64,000 bases of DNA from Coccinella septempunctata (GCF_907165205.1 NC_058195.1:20542936-20606935); one strand, 5' to 3'. Positions 1-9,536 are shown, counted from the stretch's first letter. Translations and numbers: made by a program. The notes: a model not told the origin generated them from the letters alone.

Positions 1-460
1 ATTCAGGGTATTATTCATTACGGTACTGTACTTCAAAATAAAACTGTTGAAGGAAAACGAATCATCGAGCAATTCTTTCCGACGGTGATTTCATAGAATT
101 TAACCATTTAAAATTTATGTGGTTGGAAATGACAGAATGGAATCCCTCTAGGTACGTAGGCACCTTCTCTATAGAAAATACGATGGCGTGGCATTCTTTC
201 TCGGATACTGAATAGTTTTTCTCGACTGGGTTTAATGAGCGGCTAATATAAGCAATTACCCATTCTTCTCTACCTGTCACTTCTGTGAGCGCTCCACCTA
301 GGCCTGTATCACTGGCGTCTGTTTGTGCCTCAAACGGTTTGGTGAAATCCGGACAAGCCAATATCGGTGACTGAGTCAACTTGTGTTTCAGGATATCGAA
401 AACCTTCTGCTGGTCTTCTTTCCACTTTCACCGCTGTTTCTCCATGAGCTACAGGGTTGA
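1..460 (-). pseudogene. Ty3/gypsy RNase H / RT fragment
   Basis: The minus frame over 62-379 reads an RNase H segment: DASDTGLGGAL (catalytic Asp region), AYISRSLNPVEKNYSVSEKE and FKWLNSMKSPSERI. The DNA is alignable by eye with 36258-36722 of the family A gypsy element, including the non-coding reading on either side, so it is a detached, diverged piece of that family. The frame is degraded at both ends (VISNHINFKW replaces the more usual VISDHMSLKW, losing an Asp). No LTR is attached and the left side runs off the window. Confidence 0.8.
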
Positions 461-464
461 ATTG

Positions 465-789
465 TGGACATTGAATTTAAAAACGGTATTTTTCGTAGAC
501 CAGTATCCAAGCTATGTAAGGTAGAGTGTTTAGAGATGGGTGGAGAAATAGGTTCTTCACGGGGCGGAGAAAATGTTGAAGATTAATCTTCGTTGAATTA
601 TTTTTCTGAATGTTGAAATCAAGTATTTTTTGAGTAGTTGACAATGATGAAAATTGATTGAAACAAGTTTTCAGCCGAAAAACTGGGTAAAAAAAAAAGG
701 TTTTCACACAAAGGTTGATTAATTAATTTAACAAATCCAAACAGTAAGGTTATACAGACCTTGCCATCTCAAGTTCTTCATACTCATAC
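465..789. other. Unassigned stretch
   Basis: AT-rich sequence between the gypsy scrap and the putative copia LTR. The only open frame (477-707, minus) is low in complexity and matches no family I recognise. Confidence 0.5.
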
Positions 790-1115
790 TGTTGGATTTA
801 TAGGGTTTTCTTAGCAATTTGTCTAAGCAGAGAAGCACAGTTTAAATAACTTCTTATAACTTTTATTGAACGTTTAATCTTCTGAGCCTCTAAAACTCTT
901 AGAACAACTACTCTCGCACTCGGACTCTAGATCAGAAGGGCCGATTGCTAGGTTGGCAATCGGTATATCAACTCGATCCATAGACAGTGGATGCTTCTAA
1001 TGCTTTTTCTTCTCAAGGATCTAGAGTTACTCTTAGGAAGGATTTAGTGGTGTAATGTTGGTTGCCGCTTTAATATGTGTCCGGATGAAACAATACCTTC
1101 GCACTACAACCAGCA
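790..1115 (-). repeat. Putative 3' LTR of the degenerate copia element
   Basis: On the minus strand this begins TGCTGGTTGTAG and ends AATCCAACA. It directly follows a purine run (GAAGAGAGAA, plus-strand 1116-1125 read in reverse) that would serve as polypurine tract for the minus-strand copia element to its right. The matching 5' LTR is not found after 8261, so the boundaries rest on the TG...CA ends and the tract only. Confidence 0.5.
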
Positions 1116-1266
1116 TTCTCTCTTCAAAGTTTAATTTAAAAACAAAATTCAATTATTTTGCACTCTAATTATCATAACATAAGTTTTTGGGTTAGTTTTA
1201 TATGAGCGTCTGATGGTAAAGGTTTTGTCATTATGTCAGCTACATTCGTTTTAGTTGAGATCCATC

Positions 1267-2406
1267 TCACTGTGACTTTCTTCTCTTCAACACTATGAAG
1301 TCACCGTATGTTTCTACCATATGTCGCCTTAGTCCAGTCCTTTTTCTCTGTAGCAAATCCTCATTTATTCTATCTAATTGGTCATCGAATACCTTCAATT
1401 TATGAATACCATCGTTCTTCGTGCAGTCTCCAGCGGATTTGTTGTAACACCAGATTGTCAGAGGAAACAGAGTTTTTCCTGTCACAAATCTGAGTGCTTT
1501 ATCAGGGGATATCAATTCCTGACAAGCATCGCTCAAGGTATTCGGCTTGACAAGTGGACAGTGTGACATAGGTCTGTTTGTGACTTCTCCAAGCTATTAC
1601 ATCTCCAAAAAGCCTAATAAAATAGCCTGCAGTTGATAAAGAGTCCACGTGATCCTTGAAACTCGCATCTGTGAATGCCTCTGAGCTAAGTCTCCGGTCT
1701 GAGAAGTGAATTTAAGGCCAGAGCTCAAAGTTCCTTTCAAATACCTGAAGATTCTCTTCACATCTCTCCAATCAGATTCGGTAGGCTCTATTTGCTTTCT
1801 CGCTAAATAGTTAACGACAAACGTAATGTCTTTCCGTGTTCCTATTGAGAGATATATCAAGCTACCGTTTACCTATCTATAAGGAACTCTTTTCCTTTCC
1901 TGTCCATCTCTTTCTTGGTCTATATTCTCCAGTCGGTTCCTTTTAATTGTATTCTCAACCTGTCTTGTTAACATAGGAGTGTTTTGGACATTGCAGTCAT
2001 TCATATTAAATCTCTCCAATATATTGATCGTATAATTAGATTGATCTATTTTGATATACTGCTCCTCTCGGTTTCTTTCTATTTTTATACCTGGGATCTT
2101 CATGTAGATATTTTCCACTATGGTGCCATTCAAGAAAACTGTTTTAACATTTAATTGGCAAGCATGTAAATCATACTTGTTAATTGTTGCAAATGTGGTT
2201 CTAAAAACAGGAAGTCTAGACACATATGCATATGTCTCTTTAAGATCATAAGTGTTTTTGTCCTTGAAGCCTCTGATGACTAATCTTGCCTTGTAACGTG
2301 TAACACCACTTGCCTCTAATTTTTTCTTCAACACCTATTTAGAATCGATGATATTGGCCCATTTTCCAGATGTTTATTGTTCCTCTTGATGTATTGATGT
2401 CCAGAC
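1267..2406 (-). pseudogene. Copia reverse transcriptase / RNase H remnant
   Basis: Frames 1873-2334 and 1597-1860 (minus) give the copia RT start (YKARLVIRGFKDK, LNVKTVFLNGTIVENIYMKI) and then the post-palm part (YTINILERFNMNDC; RKDITFVVNYLARKQ; VKRIFRYLKGTLSSGLKF). The segment that should hold the catalytic YVDD box is missing: IYMKIPG runs almost straight into the region that normally lies about 100 residues further on. Frame 1267-1569 is the degraded RNase H end. The element continues at 3016-3428 and 5011-8261 after two insertions are removed. Not functional. Confidence 0.8.
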
Positions 2407-2418
2407 ATTATATTCTAT
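2407..2418. repeat. 12-bp target-site duplication, left
   Basis: ATTATATTCTAT at 2407-2418 recurs exactly at 3004-3015. The two copies bracket the 585-bp hammerhead element. Confidence 0.8.
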
Positions 2419-3003
2419 AATGAAGAGTGATAACGCCTAAACGGCATTGAATAAAATAATGAGGATAAATTCAGATGCATACCACCCGACGATATGAATA
2501 TCGACAAGTGTTACGATCTGAATTGAGCTAGCCAATTTGCCATCGTCAAGGCCCCAAATGGAGTACGCTCCACCGAAGAAAAGCAGATGCTGACCATGGT
2601 TTCAGCCTCATTTGGCCTCATCAGAGCAACATAGCATTTTTCCACGGTGGAGAACGTTTGGAATTGATGGAGCTTTATTCAATGTTGTCATGTTCTACTG
2701 GGTATTATTTACCCAGAGCGCCACCCAACATGAAACGGTATCCGATTCAATCCCCTCCAGATAGAAACCAAGACGAAGACAATAGCATATGTCCCATATT
2801 TTCCCTAATTCAGTACGCCGATTCGCTTTTGCAAACGTTGGACGCATGATGAACTGAGAAGTCTGGGACGCGCTCAGGTCGCGGCAGAGTACGATGCCAG
2901 CGGTACAATAATGAAGAGTGATAACGCCTAAACGGCAATAAATAAAATAATGAGGATAAATTCAGATGCATACCACCCGACGATATGAATATCGACAAGT
3001 GTT
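2419..3003 (-). mobile_element. Retrozyme-like non-coding element with hammerhead ribozyme
   Basis: A 585-bp insertion in the copia remnant, flanked by a perfect 12-bp duplication. Its first about 95 bp (2419-2513) recur at 2910-3003, offset by exactly 491 bp with only a few differences. It is therefore about 1.19 copies of a 491-bp unit rather than an LTR pair with a separate interior. Each full unit would hold one hammerhead ribozyme (2578-2642, minus). No credible protein is encoded: the 63-aa frame at 2658-2849 resembles nothing known to me. Animal retrozymes are known as tandem units with type I hammerheads and target duplications, thought to move using PLE enzymes. The fit here is inference. 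A short LTR (TRIM-type) element is the alternative, but a 12-bp duplication is long for an LTR integrase. Confidence 0.65.
2578..2642 (-). ncRNA. Hammerhead ribozyme, type I (retrozyme)
   Basis: Read on the minus strand: stem I 5' strand ending TTGCT; CTGATGA (plus 2618-2624); stem II GGCC/GGCT around AAATGA; GAAA (2600-2603); stem III as the palindrome ACCATGGT; cleavage triplet GTC (2592-2594); then AGCA pairing back with TGCT. Stem I can extend beyond an internal loop (GAAAA..GC with GC.TTTTC). All core bases expected for a hammerhead are present. The two-base loop implied for stem III suggests that it works as a dimer or with a minimal stem III, as described for PLE and retrozyme hammerheads. 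Confidence 0.8.
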
Positions 3004-3015
3004 ATTATATTCTAT

Positions 3016-3428
3016 CATCGAGTCAATTTCCTCTTTTATAGCTCTTTTCCATAGGTGTGCCTCATTTCTTTTTCTGTATCAGTTTTCTCATATTTATCGA
3101 TAGAAGTGTTCTCGATATAATTGAGAAATCTTGCATAGCCTATGCCTTCTGAAGGTTTCTCTCGACATTGCAAGGTACTTGCTTTTTCATCAGCGGTTCT
3201 CTTGTTTTGGCTTCTCGTGTAATGTTTTGGGAACTTCCCTGAATCACATACTCAAGGTTTATTTATTCTCATTTCTTTTCTAGGTCTGCCTCGTTTCCTA
3301 GGCTCAGCCTTCTCCTTTTCTTCTTCGGGGGTCTTTCATCAAATCCCAGTCCATAGATTCTTCCGTCTCTATTTTATTTAAGTTATTTCTTTTTGGAGAC
3401 ATCTTTGTAGACAAGTTTTTCATTGAAC
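3016..3428 (-). pseudogene. Copia linker between integrase and RT
   Basis: Minus-strand sequence just left of the PLE. It reads EAHLWKRAIKEEIDSMI before 3060, the conserved start of copia RT in which a tryptophan-containing helix precedes the palm. The rest is the variable integrase-RT linker. It is separated from its RT by the hammerhead element and from its integrase by the PLE. Confidence 0.6.
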
Positions 3429-3440
3429 TTTACATTTCAA

Positions 3441-4014
3441 GATGAAAGTATTGTAGCGGGTTGCTAGGACTGGTGTAGCAGGTAAGTATATACTAGGAGT
3501 TCACCTAACGTTTCGCCAACTTTATTTTGGCTTCATCAGAGGCTGAAAATACGGAAATTACAATTTGCAGAAATTTAACATGTACAACATTAAAATTTGA
3601 GTCATTAAAGCATACAATATTAAAATACACGACAACACAATTACACAACTATATCAAAATAACATCTTCACAGGCACAACGGTATTACAAGGTTTTATTG
3701 GGAAACACTTACAGTCTCTTATTTTTCACCTTTGTCAAAATTCTTAATCTCGGAATCATGAATCGAGTACACGGAGTAAGTTTTATATTAATTTAAATTA
3801 AGGATTTATTTTTCATCACTATGCAGTCAGACTACGATCTACCTAATGAAATGTCATTATTAGGTCGTTATTTAAACAGTTGGCTGTTGTCATACGATCA
3901 GTACACCGTCGCTTCCACTTACGTCCGCTGGATGCCGCCCACGTATGTTCGATCAACCCCTCACAATCTTTTTCTATTTAACCCTTTTTCTCTTCTTTAT
4001 ATTTTACTATATGT
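3441..4014 (-). repeat. PLE inverted arm, left
   Basis: About 574 bp, reverse complement of 4393-4963. Differences are single bases (for example GAAAGTATTG here against GAAAGTACTG read from the right arm). The near identity means the pair arose in one recent event or is kept alike by conversion. Confidence 0.9.
3500..3547 (-). ncRNA. Hammerhead ribozyme in left PLE arm
   Basis: Reverse complement of the right-arm ribozyme at 4859-4906, with the same core: CTGATGA, stem II GCCAA/TTGGC, GAAA, palindromic ACGT stem III and stem I GCCT/AGGT. In this arm it points out of the element, to the left. Confidence 0.75.
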
Positions 4015-4033
4015 ATATTATTTAGTATTTTAG

Positions 4034-4387
4034 CTAAAGCTAAAATCTAAAACAGATAACAGGCACAAATCAGATGTAGTTTACAAAATATCCTGTAAGC
4101 AATGCCCTATAACATACACAGGTAACACAAGCCAATACTGCTATATGCGAGCGAAACAACACGCTAATGACATTAAAAACAATAAAGAAACCACAGCACT
4201 CGCAAAGCACGCTAAGGACTTTCAACACGAGTTTGATTTCGAGAACGTGAAGGTAATGGCAACGGAACTCGTCCTAGAAAAGAGAGAAATCTTGGAAATA
4301 TTGGAGATTCACAAAGACAAAAACAGCTGCAACTGCAAAACAGACACAGCGAAGTTGAACACATTGTATAAAGTCCTACTGAGTTGA
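4034..4387 (+). CDS. PLE GIY-YIG endonuclease domain (truncated)
   Basis: Open from the stop at 4031-4033 to TGA at 4385-4387; the first ATG is at 4145, inside the domain, so the frame is a 5'-truncated C-terminal part of a PLE polyprotein. It reads VVYKISCKQC, then YTGNTSQYCYMRAKQH (the YIG half and the following Arg/His helix of GIY-YIG, here YTG), TTALAKHAKDFQHEF and LVLEKREILEILEIHKD, which holds the conserved Glu of the family. The Cys-X2-Cys pair is the zinc-binding linker typical of PLE endonucleases. In an intact element this domain nicks the target for primed reverse transcription. Here there is no RT, so it can at best act in trans. Confidence 0.75.
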   Translation, partial: LKLKSKTDNRHKSDVVYKISCKQCPITYTGNTSQYCYMRAKQHANDIKNNKETTALAKHAKDFQHEFDFENVKVMATELVLEKREILEILEIHKDKNSCNCKTDTAKLNTLYKVLLS

Positions 4388-4392
4388 CATTT

Positions 4393-4963
4393 CATATAGT
4401 AAAATATAAAGAAGAGAAAAAGGGTTAAATAGAAAAAGATTGTGAGGGGTTGATCGAACATACGTGGGCGGCATCCAGCGGACGTAAGTGGAAGCGACGG
4501 TGTACTGATCGTATGACAACAGCCAACTGTTTAAATAACGACCTAATAATGACATTTCATTAGGTAGATCGTAGTCTGACTGCATAGTGATGAAAAATAA
4601 ATCCTTAATTTAAATTAATATAAAACTTACTCCGTGTACTCGATTCATGATTCCGAGATTAAGAATTTTGACAAAGGTGAAAAATAAGAGACTGTAAGTG
4701 TTTCCCAATAAAACCTTGTAATACCGTTGTGCCTGTGAAGATGTTATTTTGATATAGTTGTGTAATTGTGTTGTCGTGTATTTTAATATTGTATGCTTTA
4801 ATGACTCAAATTTTAATGTTGTACATGTTAAATTTCTGCAAATTGTAATTTCCGTATTTTCAGCCTCTGATGAAGCCAAAATAAAGTTGGCGAAACGTTA
4901 GGTGAACTCCTAGTATATACTTACCTGCTACACCTGTCCTAGCAACCCGCTACAGTACTTTCA
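4393..4963 (+). repeat. PLE inverted arm, right
   Basis: Partner of 3441-4014. It lies directly downstream of the endonuclease stop and ends in the ribozyme and a short tail. Confidence 0.9.
4859..4906 (+). ncRNA. Hammerhead ribozyme in right PLE arm
   Basis: Stem I TTC(a)GCCT with AGGTGAA; CTGATGA at 4867-4873; stem II GCCAA (4875-4879) with TTGGC (4887-4891); GAAA at 4892-4895; palindromic stem III ACGT; cleavage expected after the T at 4899. The core is complete. Same strand as the endonuclease frame, as reported for PLE hammerheads. Confidence 0.85.
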
Positions 4964-5003
4964 TCATAATATTGGGGACGCGAAACATACAGACATTTAC
5001 ATT

Positions 5004-5675
5004 TCAAGATTCGAAAAACTTACCTGAGGTTGGATGCATATCAAGTATCCTGTAGCTGTGTAGGGTTACACAGCTACAGTCAGTGGGTACTGAGACAACT
5101 TTCAGGGCACGTTCTCCAAATTTCAAGCTCAGTTTTGGAATCTTTATGTATGCAATACATCCAAATCTCCTAATTTGCTCATAGTGGCATTTCTCATTTG
5201 GTGTGAACTTTGTTAGAGGTGTTTGATATCCAATGGACTTATGTGGTGTTCTGTTATAGGCTTGTATGAATGCATCAACGGCTAACTCCCATATACTCTT
5301 AGGTAATCCGGAATCGAACATGTAAACTCGAACCTTTTTCTGGATTGTGGAGTTAAACCTCTCCGCTACACCATTGTGTTCAGGCATATATGGAGCTGCA
5401 AACTCGTTCTCTGTTTTCTCTCTTCAGTACCTCCAAGAATTTCCGTCCAGTGAATTCAGTGCATTGATGTGACCTGATGAAAAACACCTTCTCATTTTTC
5501 CCCAACAAATTTCTGGTTAAGATAAGGAATTTTTTCAATGCTTCTGCCATTTCATCTTTTGTTTTTGATGTATAGGCTTTAGCCAGTCTCGAATAGTCGT
5601 TTATGTAAACATTGATGAATCTTTTCTGTCCTGGGTGAGATGTCGGCTTGATGGGTTTCATTAGATCAGTGTGTA
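5004..5675 (-). pseudogene. Copia integrase core remnant
   Basis: Two overlapping minus frames (5380-5685, 5004-5387) give HTDLMKPIKP (first catalytic Asp), DYSRLAKAYTSKTKDE, then FIRSHQCTEF where RSDQGTEF is usual, so the second catalytic Asp is His. PEHNGVAERFNSTIQKK supplies the Glu. A frameshift joins the halves near 5385. The MITE at 5676-5919 splits the core just before its first Asp. Inactive by substitution, frameshift and insertion. Confidence 0.85.
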
Positions 5676-5919
5676 CCATAGACATAGAGACATGGACTGA
5701 GCAATGCCACCATAAAATTGGCTATTTTATTGAAAGAGAGAAAAGTACGTCGGGCCATTACCTGTCTCTTTTGTGTTCATATACAGGTGAGTGCGGACCA
5801 ATCATAATTCTAGAAAAAGACAACTGCATGCCCGATGTTCAGTTTTTCTTTTATTGACCGTATTTCATGCATGGATAGAAAAGAAAGAGACGGCACAGTC
5901 CGTGTCTCTATGTCTATGG
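5676..5919. mobile_element. 244-bp MITE with about 26-bp inverted ends
   Basis: Left end CCATAGACATAGAGACATGG and right end, reverse complemented, CCATAGACATAGAGACACGG, continuing with ACTGAGC / ACTGTGC. The insertion interrupts the copia integrase frame, whose halves resume on either side. No coding capacity. The flanks do not show a clear target duplication. A related piece lies at about 48490-48550. Confidence 0.75.
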
Positions 5920-6900
5920 TGTTTATCCACTGAAGTTGACTCTCAGCTCTAGTCCTTGTCTCTTTAAAAGGTAGTTTCTCCATTTTAGAAATTATGCAAA
6001 CTTCACACTCTAAAATAGAATTGTCGAATTTAACATTCCCAATTCTCTCATCTAACTTCTGCATTCTCTTTAGATAGTTGAGAGATGCATCTCCTAGCCT
6101 ACAATGCCATAGCATTGCTTCATCGATTTTTCCTGATATAAAGGAGTTATCTAACGGACTTACAATGCATGATTCCTCTGAGTTTTGAAAAGATGCCAAA
6201 TCATCAATCTTTATGACACTTCTAGTTATTTTACTGCAATCCCAGTTCACCTCCTCTTGCTTCGATTGTGTTTCCTCTACTTGTTCAGTTGATGAAACTT
6301 GTAAAAATTTCTCTCCAGTCGAAGCGATGAGATTATCCTCTTTCTCCCTACCAATCGCAGATATCAGTTTACCCTCCGAAACTAATAATTCTGTATTGGT
6401 ATACTTCTGCGATTGCATATCCATCTTATCCTAGTCGCATATCGTTGCTCTGCAACAGTTGACTTCATACTCGTTTCCACTGTTTTCAGTGTCAGCTCCC
6501 TCAGATGTCTGTTTTCTCACTTTGAAATCGTTGATCCAATTTGGTTTTTCATATTGACCTTCTGAAACAATTTCATTAGTGAATTTATTGTAACCTCTTA
6601 GGAGCTCTTCATCTGAATAAATGTTAAATCCAGAGTCTGCAAGTTTACGTAGGGTAAGCAGATTCTCTGATACGTATTTGGCTGCAAATACATTTTGTAA
6701 TTTGACAGTATCTTCTTCTCTAGGGTCTTAATATAAAATGAACTCACTCTTACCATCTATCATATGATGTCTGATATATCATTTTATCATATTAGCGCTC
6801 TTTATTTTTTTGTTGTGGTACAATATGGTCTGTTGCTCCGGAATCTGCAATGAAAGTAATGGTAGGATCAAGCTCACCTGTTTCATGCTCAAATTCCTCA
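5920..6900 (-). pseudogene. Copia protease and pre-integrase region
   Basis: Around 6860-6810 the minus strand reads FIADSGATDHIVPQ, an intact copia aspartic protease active site (DSGA). It is followed by LLTLRKLADSGFNIYS and, in frame 5810-6424, EAMLWHCRLGDASLNYLKRM and CEVCIISKMEKLPFKE, the HHCC pre-integrase zinc domain. Stops (for example near 6430) and frame changes break it. Confidence 0.8.
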
Positions 6901-6999
6901 GCCTCTATTTTCTGAGGCCTCCTTGCCTTGAAATTGTTTGGTTTGATCTTAATTTTCTCTCTTCTAATTCTCTTAACTCTTCTCTGGTCTTCTTGGCTC

Positions 7000-8261
7000 C
7001 ACCTCTTCGTCTTAAAGCTTGGTTATTTAAACCTACCTCTATTCGATCCTCTTGGAGCAGGCCTCGTTTCATTTGTTACAGTATTGTTAGGACAGTCAAC
7101 TCCCTTATAATTTGTGATTGCCCTGCAACTGTAGCAAAACCACTTATTCTGATGTTTCAAATGACAATGACAGATCTCCCTCATTGTTACAACGGAAACA
7201 TTTCATTTCATTTTGGACCTGTTATACAGTCACGACCTCCTCTTCAACTTACGAGTTCTTCTCGGGCTCCAACTGGGAGAGGAATGAATTTATTTCCTCC
7301 AGACTCATCTCTTGGCTGGTTGTCTGCCTCTTATTTAGGTCTGCATTCCTTAATTCAGGAATTACAGGCGATATAGCCTGAAAAAAGGCAGATCTAACCT
7401 TTTGAGCTGTAAGCTCGTTCACCTCCTCGCAAGCTTCATATTCCCTGACTATCGAAGTCAAATCTTTCACAGAAATCATTGACTGATTCCTGTTTTTCCA
7501 TTTCAATGGAGTACAGGCGAGCCCTTACTGAAATGTGTATAACATTCGACGCAAACTTCCTGGAGGACCTCAAGATCCTTATTATCTCTGTCGGTTCTCT
7601 TATATTGAGAATCTTCTTATGATAGTTTTCATCAATGCTTTTGATAATAATATCTCTCACCCAATTGCTTCTTTTTATCCTATTGGCCTCTGATCAGCTT
7701 TGATTTCTCCTAACTTCTAACAGGTTGGTCGTTAGAAGTTCTGACCGCAAGTAGTCCATCCATACCTCAAAATTAGAGTTTTTCTTCAGCTTATAATCTC
7801 TTTTAGTATTGAGATTAGTACTGAGCAGTTCTTGTTCCTTCAAATTTTTTAACAAATCTCCTCTTGTGCCTGTGGGATTGCCCACAGAAGATTTTGACCG
7901 TTTTGTCTCAGGCCCACCGTCCTCTGTGGTCCTCCTCCTTGAATTTTCACGGGCATGAGAGTCCATGTGAACAGAATGCCTGTTCTTCTCTTCATTAGAA
8001 AATATTAATTTTGAGACGGGTTTTCTCCGTCTCCAAGTTGTTCTGCAAGATTTGTGCTAGTGTCTGAGTCATAGGCCTGGCACTTTGCCTAACCTTTTTG
8101 AGTATTGTGGCGGCCTCCAATATTTGGTCAGCTGCCAACTTATTCTTCTTGGCCTCTTCTTCTGTTCTTTTTAATATGTCCAGCAGCTTGGACAGTGATA
8201 TCTTCAACCACTCTGATAACTTTGTCCGGTCCAGCAGTCTTTGATTCCTTTTCTGTACCAT
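7000..8261 (-). pseudogene. Copia gag remnant
   Basis: Minus frames 7995-8261, 7694-7966, 7436-7660 and 7249-7506 together read a copia-type gag: start MVQKRNQRLLDRTKLSEWLK; LKKNSNFEVWMDYLRSEL (the F.VW...L capsid helix); VRARLYSIEMEKQESVNDFC; then a Cys-rich end near 7200-7070 (CFRCNNEG.., KWFCYSCRAI..). Shifts occur near 7980, 7670 and 7460. The sequence to 8530 upstream looks like leader, but no 5' LTR matching 790-1115 is seen. Confidence 0.7.
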
Positions 8262-8592
8262 TAATTAAAATATTATACCTGGCTTTTCTCACACTCTAAA
8301 TCTCTACAATCTGACTTCTAAAATTTCTCACAACTTAAGTGGTGACATTCTCTCAACTCTCTGGTCTCTAACGTCTCCGGGTTCATCTAATGTCTCTAAA
8401 AATTTTTCTAACATCTTGCATCTAATATTTTTGGTATCCTACATTAATACAAAAAATGTACCATTTTAATCGGAATATAGATCAGGTAGATTGCAACTAT
8501 AAATTGCATGAAATAACTTTCTCTTTGTGAATAGAAAAGAAGAGCCTTATTTTTGGTGAAACTTTATTTGGGGACTGCAAAAACAACGTCCG

Positions 8593-8632
8593 CTCGACCG
8601 GTTTCGGTGAAGCAAATCACCATCATCAGGAG
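8593..8632 (-). ncRNA. Hammerhead ribozyme, 3' of PLE endonuclease
   Basis: On minus: stem I CTC/GAG; CTGATGA (plus 8623-8629); stem II GGTGA/TCACC; GAAA (8602-8605); palindromic stem III ACCGGT; cleavage triplet GTC (8596-8598). The core is complete but stem I is only 3 bp in perfect pairing. It lies downstream of the PLE endonuclease frame on the same strand. Confidence 0.7.
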
Positions 8633-8917
8633 TCAAGTAACAGGTCGACTGCAACGAAAGAGAAACAGATTCAAGATGAAAGATTTTCAAGAAAATAGGG
8701 AGTAAAAAACTTACGCTGCAGCAGCTCAAACTCAAATTCACCAAGATATTTAGGTTATAACAATACAATGAATGTAACGAGCACAGCGCGCATGCATGGG
8801 CCACGGCCATCGAAGACGAATCGACGGATGACATACGGAAGTCAACCATCAGTCGACACATAGGCGGGGACACAGAAGGGTAAATGGTGCGAGGGTCTTG
8901 AGGTATTCAGCTGCTCT

Positions 8918-9514
8918 CTACCGGGGTTGTCTCCTCCACAACCGGTTCCATTTTGAGCACATCGAAAAGACGGCAGAAATCATGCGTGGACAAATAGACA
9001 AATAACTTAGGGCGAGCAAAGTCTTGTCTTCGATGTGGCAGAAAATCTCCACCTCTTCCAACACACACTGCCTCAAACCGAAGCTAGACGGGTGAATGAT
9101 TTTAGCATCCTTTTCCGGATCGAAAGGGTGATTGGTGAATCTCAGGTGCTTACCAAATATTGACTTGTCGCAGTTGATTTTTTTTTGTCTTCGAAGATGT
9201 TCGTTAATTCTGTGTTGAAGAGGTCTACCAGTTCTACCAATATAAACTACGTTGCAGTCGGGGTCTCCACATGTTAATTTGTAGACTCCGCACTGCTTTA
9301 ACGGTGGTATGCTATCTTTATTGTCTACTAGGAGGTTATATAGGATAGTGGATTTGTAGGCCACTCTAACATCATAGTTGTGGAACAAATTTAATAATGT
9401 TTTGTTGATAATTGTTTCTATGTATAGTCGACAAGGTCGTTTTAAAACCTTCATTTTTATAGTGGTACATTTTCCCAGACCCATTGTATGTATGACTTTG
9501 CACTCTGTAGGCAC
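8918..9514 (-). CDS. PLE GIY-YIG endonuclease, C-terminal part
   Basis: A 198-codon frame. It contains FHNYDVRVAYKSTILYNLL, the conserved PLE stretch between RT and endonuclease, then GVYKLTCGDPDCNVVYIGRT (GIY-YIG core with Cys linker), RINEHLRRQK, KHLRFTNHPF and LEEVEIFCHIEDKTLLA. All main GIY-YIG landmarks (Tyr, YIG, Arg, His, Glu) are present. The first about 45 codons, including the apparent start, are not clearly PLE. The RT upstream is missing: only the scrap at 9640-9745 remains. The tail beyond about LLALSY looks unrelated. Same family as 16918-17008. Confidence 0.75.
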   Translation of the reverse strand: MPTECKVIHTMGLGKCTTIKMKVLKRPCRLYIETIINKTLLNLFHNYDVRVAYKSTILYNLLVDNKDSIPPLKQCGVYKLTCGDPDCNVVYIGRTGRPLQHRINEHLRRQKKINCDKSIFGKHLRFTNHPFDPEKDAKIIHPSSFGLRQCVLEEVEIFCHIEDKTLLALSYLSICPRMISAVFSMCSKWNRLWRRQPR

Positions 9515-9536
9515 TTTGTGTTTATTTTAGGACAAC

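Larger units (their letters stand above)
3444..4995 (+). mobile_element. Penelope-like element with inverted arms (EN only)
   Basis: A 1552-bp insertion bracketed by a 15-bp duplication (TTTACATTTCAAGAT at 3429-3443 and 4996-5010). Left arm 3441-4014 and right arm 4393-4963 are near-perfect reverse complements, so the 89-aa and 70-aa frames seen on plus at 3527-4033 reappear on minus at 4376-4879; these are arm artefacts, not genes. The 378-bp loop encodes the C-terminal GIY-YIG domain. No reverse transcriptase is present. About 30 bp beyond the right arm (to 4995) is unpaired. Inverted terminal copies and 5' truncation are known habits of PLEs. Each arm carries a hammerhead. Confidence 0.85.

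Noticed and set aside
2419..3003. Short LTR retrotransposon (TRIM) reading of the 95-bp direct repeats
   Set aside because: Kept only as the alternative: the ends lack clear TG...CA, no primer site or purine tract is seen, and a 12-bp duplication is too long for usual LTR integration.
3527..4033. 89- and 70-codon frames present twice (again at 4376-4879 on the other strand)
   Set aside because: They are the two arms of the PLE inverted repeat; identical frames on opposite strands are a by-product, with no family similarity.
5475..5495. CTGATGA followed by A-rich sequence
   Set aside because: No stem II or GAAA at the right distance; chance match.
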